Below are positions 19,801-30,843 of a stretch of DNA of 64,000 nucleotides, one piece after another. Position numbers and translations under genes: made by a program. Origin of the DNA: Diprion similis (taxonomy: Eukaryota; Arthropoda; Insecta; Hymenoptera; Diprionidae). Every line of letters starts with the position of its first letter. The first letter of the stretch is position 1. The stretch spans positions 6,986,493-7,050,492 of the forward strand of contig NC_060115.1 in the NCBI RefSeq assembly GCF_021155765.1. The letters run 5' to 3'. Below the pieces are notes generated by a model. That model was not told the DNA's origin, did not search any database, and saw only the letters and a program-made list of their open reading frames with translations.

Positions 19801-21364
19801 ATCGCAATATTAAATTCGTAGTTTTCGTGCCATTTCTTTATTTATGCATCAAATATAAATGAACTGGAGTCTTTTTGTTCAGAATTGTGTATATAATGGG
19901 GCCGTTAATCCCTTTTTTGCGTTTGAAATACGTGAACTTTGATATCTGAAAATATGTACGACAACGTTAAAATCGACCAAGGCACCCCCTTAACGTGTTA
20001 ATTGAAGTACTTCCATTCCGTTTTGTAATCTTAAAAAAAAATAGAATATATAACAATTCCCCTCGCTGAAAACCGCATTAAAAACTCGAAACCGAGGAAC
20101 TTCCGTACAAAACTGATAAAGGGTTTTAACATTTTATGATAAATCGTGCTTGCAACTTCCGTCAAAGTAAATGATATATACATATTATTTCATGATATTT
20201 TGTAAGTGTATTCCTGACATTTGTTCCCGCGATAATGATATCAGCAAAACTTCCCGCAATTGGATACCTCACTTGGAAACGAATAATATTCGTTTCAGAC
20301 ATTCGAGCAACAAAGAAAGACGGTGTAAACAAAAATGTAATATAATTACTTATATATTCATTTTTTTTTTTAATTTTTTTTTTTTTCTTCAGAAATTCAA
20401 ATACCGTTACGGTAAACGAGCGAGGACGGTGCGGCAAAAAAATCTCGTTCAACGCGTTGTACCTATGCAGATATCAAAGCCTCCCGAGAATCCGGAGGCT
20501 TTTATCCACGAAGAATCGGGCGGACATCCGCTATTGCAGGGTCCAATTAAAAACGAGTATGAAAAAAATCAAGATACTGATGAGTTTGACGAGCAGCAGG
20601 GCAACGATACAGAGAGAAAACATTTCTTAGGCGTCTTGTCGTCCGATGAAGCTCAATCCAATAAACCATGCAATTCAATAATCACTAGTGCAACTCAAAT
20701 CCTCAAAGAAGGGGAACAGCAGTGGTTAAACAGCGAGGTAAATATCAACGATAATAAATATTTACCACTGCAAAAAGGGCTTGGAGAGAAAATTGGTCAC
20801 AACAACAAATTTTTCCGTTATTTCAGGTCGCCGACTTTTCCCTCAGCAGCTTCTTAGGTCAGCTTGAATCGCCGGTAAAAATTTCTCAACAAAGTCAAGC
20901 TGGGGGGCATATTGCGGAAGACACTCGACCAGCATCAGACGTGAATATCAATTATACTTAATATATTTTACGAGTGATAAAGAATATTTGAAACATCGAA
21001 CGTCCTTCGTAGACTTCTGCACGTATCGATTACACTGCGAATTACACGAAAAACCATACGGACAATTACTCAGGAATACCGCATTTCCTACGGTCGTCGT
21101 AGATATGATTCATGATTCGATTGCCAATACGGCGTATGGTTAGACAACTATCCAATAATTCCGGTAGCGGATCAAGGAAACTATTAACTAAGGAAAATAA
21201 TAATAATAATAAACTAATAACTGAACATAGGATAATATGAAATTTATTTTCAGGTCGTATCACAAATGCAAGGATTGATGGGAGAAAACAGCGTTGACTA
21301 CCTCGCCAAATTCGCCAATCTCGCATCGCAAATAGCTTACGACGACCATCACAAGAATAAATGA
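16816..21364 (+). CDS. crm: Cramped (SANT-domain chromatin protein, CRAMP1 family)
   Basis: Nuclear chromatin regulator. Fly cramped is genetically a Polycomb-group gene, and vertebrate CRAMP1 is its relative. Eleven exons give about 746 aa: 16816-16817 (AT of the start codon), 16933-17162, 17663-17920, 17984-18187, 18403-18593, 18691-19158, 19276-19449, 19544-19687, 20393-20737, 20827-20940, 21254-21364. The SANT/Myb-like domain (WSMEDKNTFFKAINEYGKDF through KNKEQIRHFYYRTWHKISKH) is at about residues 98-155. The conserved block YWGSTQVRLRGKTLRIKTP follows, then LPSRVSIELRPGNN, RVAPPDG and LPTVNLGEYLTS. Near the end are VADFSLSSFLGQLESP and a final NSVDYLAKFANLASQIA. Exon 6 uses an unusual but in-frame acceptor (CTAACATTGAG). 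Intron 8 carries a MITE-like inverted repeat. The start codon is split between exons 1 and 2 (see finding). Confidence 0.9.
19723..19891. mobile_element. MITE-like inverted-repeat element in cramped intron 8
   Basis: A near-palindrome of about 168 bp. The outer arms are ACACAATTCTGAACAAAAAG (from 19725) and its reverse complement ending at 19890. The inner arms are AATAAAGAAATGGCACGAAA and its reverse complement near 19828-19850. There is no coding capacity, as expected of a non-autonomous DNA transposon. A diverged relative with the same AATAAAGAAATGGCA core lies near 38662-38775. Confidence 0.7.
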
Positions 21365-24300
21365 ACTTACATCGATATAATCCATAAATAATGCCGGAAT
21401 CAGCAGATGAAGTTGGAGTGTAAATAATAAAAATAAAAAAAAGTTTTTATAACAAGCACGTTATTTTCTTATCGCCAAAATCATCGAAGAAAATAACAGA
21501 ACATTAATTTCGTGGGAAAGATGCTAAAATTTATTATAAGATGCTATTTATTTATTTATATAATTTCGTTCAACCTGACTTACAACGTCACCGTTTGTTA
21601 AAACTGATTCTTTGTACTGAATATACATTGCCAAAACACTATGATTCACAACATTCGCTGAACGAGCCAATCAAGTACATATGCAAGTGCACATGGCCAA
21701 GAATCCTGTTTCTACGATCGAAAGATGCAAACAGTAGGAGCGGAAACACCCAGTGTAATCTACACCTGGTAGAGGATAAAAAAATCTTCGACAGCAATAT
21801 TTACTAATTTTTCACAGCAAAGATCGTGATTATTTCTTAGTTTTTGTAACAAGCTTCTCAAGTAGAGAAATTTGTAAAATATGCCGAAGGAATTTGGAAA
21901 AGAATCTCGATTTTTCTCACTTGTAATGTATTTATTCTATATCCTTGATTTCCATTAACACTTAAACATTTGTTTACTTCTACTTTTTTTGTTCAGTATC
22001 TGAGGACGGTAAATAATTGCTGTACTCGAGATATGGAATCATGTATTGGATGGTAATATTAGGACGCGAAAAAAAAAAATAAATAAATAATTATCTTTCG
22101 ATTAACGCTATGCTTCTTTGCTTATACCGTAGATATCAAATGGAAAATTGAATGAACGGAAATTAAATGCCTGCCATTTTCCTCATTGGGAATTACACAA
22201 AACCGCAGCGCAGTCAAGGCATGAGGAAAAAAAAGCACATATGTGGCCGTATGTTTCATACATACGTCGAAAAAATCATGTGATACCACAATTCTGAGTT
22301 ATCGTAATCAGATATACACGTCCGAGGAAAGTAGCAACCCTCGTGTCATTTTCGATTTGTTCATAATTATTTGTTAAATAATTATTACACTAAAAGATAA
22401 CACGATTAAGTAATCTGAATTTTTTTCCAATAATCCGGTAAGTATGATATGATTTCAGCAGGGCGCTCATTTCAAGATTTTTCCCGAAGTGAAATATTTG
22501 AAAAGATCAATTTGAAAAACCAGGTTTTTCGAAAACTGTAAGAAAAATAAACAGTTTAAAATTTTACGTGTTTCCCTGTAAGCGTTAGTTTATCATCATT
22601 TATATCGGCACGATTACATTAAACAAATAAAGACGATATTAGTGGATTAAGATTGTGAAAATTTACATTATAATTATTAGCGAATAGAATGATAGTAAAC
22701 TATGTGTATAAGCTTCCTGTGAAGAATTGTGGACGCCCCTAAGCAACGTCCGGTTATCTCTCTTAACATATATCCAGGTAACAGCATGCGTGCAAATTTC
22801 GCAGCAAAAAGACAGCAACGGTTGCAAAATATTGCTATCAAAATCCACGCAAATCATTCTGAGTAAAACTTGTCAGCAGCAAAGGATTTTCTAAATACAA
22901 GCAAGTTTTGCTGTACATCAAAGTAACAAACAATTATCGCAGTACGTTTTCTGTAAAAAAAAATTATTCCGCCAAAATTTTCGGTAAAAATGCTACAAAA
23001 ACCGCAGTAGGCGAAGCAGACTTTTTGCACAAAAAATCTCTAATATTTCAGATTTTTATTCTCAGTTCTTATCCTCCTTGCAGATCGTATATTACACACG
23101 TACGAGTCGTGGGAGTTTAAATTTCTTATATTATTTTTTAATCATTTATCAAGCTGTATAACGTCGTATTTTATAATTTTTTTTAACCTTCGTTGAATTT
23201 CGAATCATCCTTATTTCCGATTGTACAGAAAGAAGATGCGCCAGAAATTTCATTCTAGTGTGCAAGGATTAATTACAGAAAAAGACCAGCAAAGAGACTC
23301 AGGACTTTACATAGAAATCTGAAAAAATTAGAGATTTATTCATTTTTTATATATATAGCCGATATACGACCATCTAACATTGAAATCCCCCCCCCCCCCC
23401 CTCCGCCAAAAAAAAACATTCAACGACCACCCTAATGTATACTTGTATTACTGTTCTATGCCCATGTTAAAATAATTTAAACTAGATAATTCAACTGAAG
23501 TAATTTATCCCAAACGTTTGCTTTGGGATTTCCCGAGTTTACATATATTAGGTCCAAGAGAAGATAAACCGTGGACACGGATTCGTCGCTTGCGCATATA
23601 TGTATAGATATACATACACCTTTTGCTTCAGTATTTTTATGTAGTTTGGTATAATATTATTATGACAAGAGGTTAACGACTTGAATTAAATTCATGGCTT
23701 TCCATAAAATAATCTCAATTAACCCTTGCAACCTAGGTACCAGAGGGAGATTGACGTGTAGATAGTGTGTTTGTATACACGATTAATTATAGATTCTCGC
23801 CATTTTTCCTCAATCGCTTCTCGGAAAAAATTGCATAATCAGGTAAGTCGTCTTCAGACGAGCAGTTGTATGCACGTATGTGTACCGTAATAGGTACATA
23901 CGACGAAAACAGTCCGCTTCGGAGAAACGTACTTAACAACTTATAAATAAGTGAACAACTATATATAATCATTTGGCTTGTATATGAAAAGTATTTGATT
24001 AACCATATAAATATAAATAAAAATCGAAGACAGATTGTCATATTTTTTTCTAATACAGAGTGTATAACATTACGCAAACATTTCAATTGACGCTGTCGAA
24101 AAAACCCGTATTATACGCGATTACATTCACTCGATACGGTTTACATGCAAATGCAATTTACTCGTGAATGTAATGAGCAACACATTTTATTTATTATTTA
24201 CTATTTTATTATTATTTTATTTATTTATTTGCTATTTTTTTTATTAAAAAATAAAAAAAATAAAAAATCAATAAACCAGGTAATTTAATTGACGCGAAAG

Positions 24301-27300
24301 TTTTCCGTGGTGAAACGGGAAACGAAATTCACAGAGATTCTTTCGAATTAATAATAAAACCAAAATTACAAGAATTCGTTTGAATGAAATAAAAGCCTCA
24401 GTTTTTTTTATGAACGTACAACTATTTCCTTGTTCCATTTCCGAAATAAGTCGTGTACGGTGCGAACTGCACTATGAGCATAAATTCCAAGGATATAGTT
24501 CCGTTCATGTTTCAGGACATTGCCGCCTCCGACCACGTGTTAGTCTAGCGTTGTTGATGTTGTAACCCCGTAAATCATATTAACGAATGGAACAATATAA
24601 AAAAATAAACAGACATATAAACAGTACTAAAGAAGTCGACTAATCTGATATATCGAATCATTCTACGTAACATTTTGTGATCGATGTGACTCGTGAGGTA
24701 ATCAATACGTTATACGATGTGATTATTTTCCTGGTATAATAATAATAATAATAATAATATAACAGAAAAATAACCATACTTCTAATCTTAGATATAAAAA
24801 AAACAACCGACAGGAAAATTTGATAGCACCTATACATACGTATATCGTTGTAACGAATGTACAATTTACGAATTATATAATTGCGCATCAAGCAAGTATA
24901 AAAACTGCGATACGCAGATCGAGAATTTGTCCTTTACTTAGCACGAAAGGTGAAAAAAAATAAACAAGAGAGCGGAGAGAACACATTACACGAATACATA
25001 CTCGCAGGAATGTATTACACGAATGTATTCGACGTGGCCGGTTTTGGTTGACGACCTGATCCTTCCTCGAATTTCGACTATTAACTTTTGATTGAGAATG
25101 CGAGAAATTGGCGGGAGCATATCGCGATATAGAAATGGTAGATGAAGCTGCGGATTAACTCTTGAGATAAAATCATCGAGAACAGAGATCGATGTCGTTT
25201 ATCTTTTCCACGAACGCGTATAACGCGATATTTTTCCGCTTCCTTCAAAATATTCTGCGACACGTGAACGGCACACCCACCTGTGCACCTGTGATACATA
25301 CACAAGATGCTTTTATCCCAATGTCTAAAATTCCAAGTAGGCTGCATCAGCAATTTACGGCGGCTTGAAAGGCGTTCGACCAGTTGGAGAAACCACTCTG
25401 TGACGTCAATGGCAAATGCAAAAAGATACGGTCTGACACACTGCGTCATTGAAGTCAACTTGACTTATCCTTGTACAAAGATTACTTGCTTTCCCTGTAT
25501 GTTGTATCCTGTGACCGTCAACGTCCGAAGCGATTGTTTTAAGTGATGACCTGATTTTATGCGTATAATAAATTTGAAGAAATGGTAAAAGCTTTTTCGA
25601 ATCGAAACGAATGAAATTAGCTCACAATTCATTCGGGATGTACGAGTACGAACTTTATTTCTAGCGTCAATTTACGTCTGGTTATAACTGATCAACGCTC
25701 TTGGTGTCGCTATTTTTTTCCGACCAATTAAACCGGAATTTGGCATCATATCGATTGAAAAAAGAAACGAAAGAATTTGTGAATCCTTACAGTTCAAAAT
25801 AGCGCGTAATTCCTGTCGAAATAACGGTTATCAACGTTATACGTAATAAAAATAACTCATGAAGAAATGATGATCGAGAGAGCGAAAAAAGAAGAAAGAA
25901 AAAAACAAACAGACAACAAAACTCCACAATCAAAAAATCATTTTATACCAACATTTCCCTTCTACTTTCGTACTAGGTTTCGGTTTCGTTTCGTGTATAC
26001 ATATAAACATATCATACAAGGTATGAATAGGTTATTAGAAGCAATTATAACTCGTCACGCGCGTATTTCTTCAAATACCTTGAATCGGAGAATCGAAGGT
26101 GTTCATTATCAGATCATTATCGTTATCATTATCATCATCATCATCATCGTCGTCGTTGTCTTTGATCGTTGAATCACAGTATTGACTTCGTATGATGGAT
26201 AAAATAAGACGATGGCAAGGTAATGTGCCGGCGGCACGAACTTCGCCGCATCGTTGAAAGAAAAACAATGATTTAACCCGACTAACGAATAACAATTAAT
26301 CGTCGATCTACGGATGACGTTGGACGAATTCTTTACACCACTCAAAGTACATACGTACGTGTATATAAATAACGGATACTTTCCTATCTTCAATTTCACT
26401 CTAGCGTCGTTCACGGAAAGATGCTAATTGAATGACCTGCTGCCGCAACGTCACCGTAATCCTGCGATTGTTATACAATAGAGATCAGTGTCAACAACGA
26501 CATCAGAGTATGAATAAAAACTGACAAATCATGCAGAAGTAATATGTTACGTGACATTTTTTTAATAACTACAATAATTCCATCGACGCCGTATAGTATA
26601 GACTGTATAGTTGAAATTTGTCAATTTAATACGATAAAGACAATGAAATATACTTAACAATACTCGCAGTCCAGTTTCTTAAATTATTGAACACTAGCTA
26701 TATCATAAATTATGACCGCAGGAGCGATAATCGAATCGAACTTACTACGCGGTTCGTGTTATTATCTACACACCGCAGTACCAGCAGCTGGGGAAAAGGA
26801 TCCGACTTTTTTCCTTGTTGCTTACACGATATACGTATGCGTATGCGTATGCGTATACATGTACATATATCTATATATACATACATGTGCATATATGCAA
26901 ACACATATATATAGGCAATGAGGAAAAATTTGTTGGAATATTATATTTACACACACGTACGTGTGTAACGGAACGATACTGCAATAATGTGAGGATACTA
27001 TTAATACACGGCGTGACTCGAGAGTGGAATTACGTCACGAAGTCAAACGATGATTTTGATTGGACAAACCGGCGTCGAAGCGGGATTTCCCGGTACAACC
27101 CATGCTCCACTTCAAAACCCGTAAGATACATTTGAAACCGAGTAGAGCTAGCCAGTACGTAAAAGACTGCGGATGTACGAAACGTCCGATGCACGTGAAC
27201 GCCGCAAGTTTAAAGCAACTCGAACAGATAGATGATATTATGCGTACGCAGTTCGATTTTCGATTTCGATTCAATAGTAAATAAACGTTCAATAATCTCT

Positions 27301-27372
27301 ATTTGATATAAAAGCGAAGCAGCGAATAGCGGTAGATGACGAATCGTTCGATTTTCACCACAATTTGACAAA
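21365..27372. other. Gene-poor spacer upstream of the ETS cluster
   Basis: Six kilobases with no ORF I can assign. It holds a 15-base poly-C run (23387-23401), an AT palindrome near 24225-24270, a (TAA)n tract near 24738-24760, an ATC/GTC tract near 26118-26160 and a GTATGC repeat near 26833-26860. Short ORFs here lack codon or domain support. Regulatory sequence for the ETS cluster may lie in the right-hand part. Confidence 0.45.
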
Positions 27373-30300
27373 ATGAAACTTGAACATAGCGTGGAAAACC
27401 ACTCGTTGTGCACGGAACAAATGAATGGGAGTGTTCTTCGTTTCTGCAATTACGCTCCGATGATCGCATCAACGAATGACGAAGTCTGCTCCATTGACCA
27501 TTTTCACATGGACAACCAAATATCACGAGTAAGTAATGTAGTGACGGGAAAACAAACGAACTACGAAACGTCCACGATGCAAAACATTCGAATTTCGGTT
27601 CCTGTAGAATCGATTTGAATGTTATTTAAAACTAGATTTATTTTGCTTGTCTACAGGTCGAGTGTCCGCGTGAGCCTTACTACGAGGATGCGAAACCTCT
27701 GCAACTGCTGAACCTGGATTTGCAGAGCAAGGCGAAGAGCGAGATTCACAATTGGAATATCGATATCGAAGATCCGTGCAACAAGTCGTATTACAGTAAG
27801 CAACCAGCATACTAATGTTGTATCTTACAGAACGTAGAATCGAAGAATAAATATGGATTTGAAACAACCGCGGACATCACGAAATGTAACTGGGATTCAA
27901 AAACTTTACGTCAAGAATTTTCCACAAGTCATAATATTCGACGAACATTCGTGAAAAAAATTACCGCCAATCCTTTGTCGCAGATTTTCAAAATGATCAT
28001 TTTGTGGGTTGGAGTTCCACCTTCAAAATTCTTTGTTTAAACTTCGTCTGCGATTATTTCTCGCCAAGTTATCCAACAATATTAAGAAAAGTAGTGTCCG
28101 CAAAACTTTGATCGTGTCAAACGAAAAAACCTTCGTAGAGAAATTTTGAAAAAAAAAAAGGAAAACTAATCTTTGAATGTCGCCATTCTGAATTTTTAAT
28201 CACTCAACCGCTAAGGCATCATGGCGGCGTTAAGCGAGCTCGTATCGTAACAGTCAAAAATCGCAAAATGGCGTCATAATGTAATTCGATGTTTTTGGTG
28301 TTTCAGGTGAATATTTACTTTTGAAAGTGGTTGGTCTAAGGATTTTTACAGTTCGAGAAATACGATTATGTCCATAAAATGTTATTTTTTCCGCGCATTC
28401 ATACAGTTTTGAGCCCTCAAAGTTGACGAATTTTTTAAATCGTGTTCTCAAAATGGCGGCATGGAACAAACTATGATCTAATTTCTTTGGAATGTATTTT
28501 TTTCTTTTCAAAAACATTGAATAACAATACTTTCGAGAAAATTACCGAGTAATTTTTATAATATAAACTTTAGTTATGCTGTATAATAAATCAAATTTGG
28601 CATGTTTCTAAAGATGGCCCTTAAAATTCGGTGATCGAAATTTAAACTCAACCGTGGCAGAGCTTCCGTAAAAATGGTGATCATGTTTCTCCATCTTCCA
28701 GATTTTCTCTATCTTGAAGAAATGAGATTTTCATTCAAACCTCTATTTTTTAATTATTCCTACGTTTCTGATAGCAAAAATATACTCAAAGCAAAGAGGA
28801 TTTTTTCACTTGTTATGTAGATTAAAAATTTTTCGAATACTATTTCTTTTGATGTTGGATAACTTGACGAGAAAAAATCGTGGACAAAATTTCATAAATA
28901 CCCTACTGAAAGAGAAAATTCGTGCTACCAAATGGTTATTTTGATTAAAAAAAAAAAGAAAGAAAAAAAAAAAACAACTGATCATAGTGTATGATCGCGC
29001 GAAATCGAAGCTTCGCCTTACAAATTTGACACGTGTGACAAAATAAGATTACTCGAGAAAAAGTCCATACAGACTAAATCTGAAAAATGGTGCTTAAAGC
29101 TAAAATTTTTAGCTTGAAAATTGTTTTTGATTCGATGTTCTACTTTTGCAGTTTGCGTCAAGTTACAGCGTTTCATCTTTTCGAATATTGATTCAAGCAT
29201 TTCTTATTTATTGCTATTTGGTTTTTTGTACAGGTAGTGACGAAGAGATGAAACCCGACTACAACAGTTGGATGAGAAAACCGATTGAGTACTGGGATAC
29301 GTCAGAGACAAAAAGTTGGCTTCTTTCGAGTTTCCTGACATTAGGTATTCACTATGAAAAACTTTGCACTGTTGCCGAGGAATTTTATATGCCAGGAAAT
29401 GAACTCCTACGATTATCGCTACAAGATTTCATCAACCGTGATCACGTCAACGGAAGAAGACTTTACGAAATGTTACAGGAGCACCGCGACATGAAATATC
29501 ACGGTAAGTTTTAAATCGGTAATATAAATTAACGGTGAAAAATATTTAAAAAAAACACACCAAATCATCGTATATTTATTACGATTTTCTTTTTTCTTGT
29601 ACAGCATACTCGTTCACAAAATGTCCACCACAATGTTCCGACGATGAAACATCCGTTACTATCAGCCAAAATTATTCCGGTAAATAATACGTCCAATTAA
29701 TACTTATATAATATTACATAATATAGTATCTATATGTTATTAAGTCGACGAAAAGGATTTTATAAAAAAAAAAAAAAAATTTATTAAAATCGGTAGTAGA
29801 AAATTTTTGTTTACGATAGCAATTCCGCTGTATGTATTAATCGGGTTTAACACGTGTAACCGTTGAAATTACAGACGAAGAATCGGTGATCAGTACGGAT
29901 TATATTAAAAAACGACAACCCGGAAGGCCTCGAAGTTTGAATACCAAACTAAAACCTGGTAAGCTGATAAAGGAATTTTCGAAGTGCAGTCTTAAAAAAT
30001 ATTTATCGATTGTGTCTAATCAATGTGATCTTTCTTTGTGTAAACCAGCAGCCAATCACAAAAGCGAGAAACTTTGGGAATTTGTGAGGAACTTGCTACT
30101 CAATCCGGAGTTTTGTCCGCAATGGATACGCTGGGAAAATTACGAAAAGAAGAGATTCCGTTTTGTGAAAAGTGACTGCGTAGCGAAAAGGTGGGGATCG
30201 CGTAAAGACAATCCAGACATGACTTACGAAAAATTCAGCCGTGCGATGAGGTAAATTCAACGACTCTTAAATATTTTTTCATCACCTTTAGTTGTATAAG

Positions 30301-30843
30301 AAAAGCATTGATTTCGGTCGAAAATCAATTTTTCTAATATCAACGAGTCTTTGCGCGTTCTCAAACCTCTAGAATCCGAAAAACAGGATTTTATAGAAAT
30401 GTCGATTTGTCCGACAAAGAGCTGGATTTTCACGGGTATAAAATTGCCGCGACGGCGAAATATCGGCGATTTGAGTTGCGCTTTTATACGAGGAATTTAA
30501 AAATTTCATTGGAAGTATGACATTCGACATTTTTCTCCTCTTCTTTATCACTTATTTTCATTCTTTTTACTGACAAACGTATACTTTTTCTTTTCTGATG
30601 AAAAGTATCGCGGAACTAAAAGTTTTTCCCGTCTCGTTCGCAACGGTTTGTCAACATGGATAAAAACAACGCAATATTAACGCTCAATTTTCTTCCTTGT
30701 GTTTCAGATATTACTACAAAAAAGATATATTCGTTGCTGTCCAAGGTAGGCGTCTCGTTTATCAATTTGGTTCTAAAGCGACGGGCCTAGAAACGGACGA
30801 TCCGAATTTCAAAAAGACCATGATGAGTAACTCAAATTGTTAA
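27373..30843 (+). CDS. ETS transcription factor, PNT + AT-hook + ETS (cluster copy 1)
   Basis: Sequence-specific DNA-binding regulator. Exons: 27373-27528, 27657-27795, 29234-29503, 29605-29679, 29875-30250, 30708-30843, about 383 aa. The third exon encodes a PNT (SAM-like) domain (IEYWDTSETKSWLL ... YMPGNELLRLSLQDFI ... NGRRLYEML). Exon five starts with an AT-hook-like KKRQPGRPRS, then the ETS domain (KLWEFVRNLLLNP ... IRWENY ... FSRAMRYYYKKD), ending RRLVYQFG and GLETDDPNF in exon six. PNT, AT-hook and ETS in this order, with RRLVY[KQ]FG, is the ESE/ELF3-EHF arrangement, so I place it there. Exon five contains a 90-nt in-frame segment (29959-30048) with strong splice sites. If removed, the protein loses 30 aa. 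Start is the first in-frame ATG of exon one. An earlier exon cannot be excluded. Confidence 0.85.
27960..28960. repeat. Degenerate inverted repeat in ETS copy 1 intron 2
   Basis: Near 28046-28090 the phrase CGATTATTTCTCGCCAAGTT ATCCAACA appears. Its near reverse complement is at about 28850-28892 (TGTTGGATAACTTGACGAGA AAAAATCG). Flanking bases on both sides also match weakly in inverted orientation. This suggests an old inserted element of about 0.9-1 kb with no coding capacity. Ends are approximate. Confidence 0.4.
29959..30048 (+). other. 90-nt in-frame intron / exitron within an ETS exon
   Basis: Donor CCTG|GTAAGC and acceptor TTTCTTTGTGTAAACCAG bracket 90 nt with a TCTAAT branch-like site. 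No stop codon occurs in frame, so both spliced and unspliced messages stay open. In copy 3 the same position, in the same phase, is a stop-containing intron (41818-41893) with a GC donor. This shows the site is a real ancestral intron. The copy in the middle locus (36058-36147) is identical. Confidence 0.7.

Noticed and set aside
24180-24275. AT-rich palindrome as a terminator or origin
   Set aside because: It is simple A/T-run sequence. Such palindromes are expected by chance in this composition.
27060-27284. 74-aa ORF upstream of ETS copy 1
   Set aside because: No domain, no match to the copy 3 leader, and opposite-strand ORFs of similar length overlap it.
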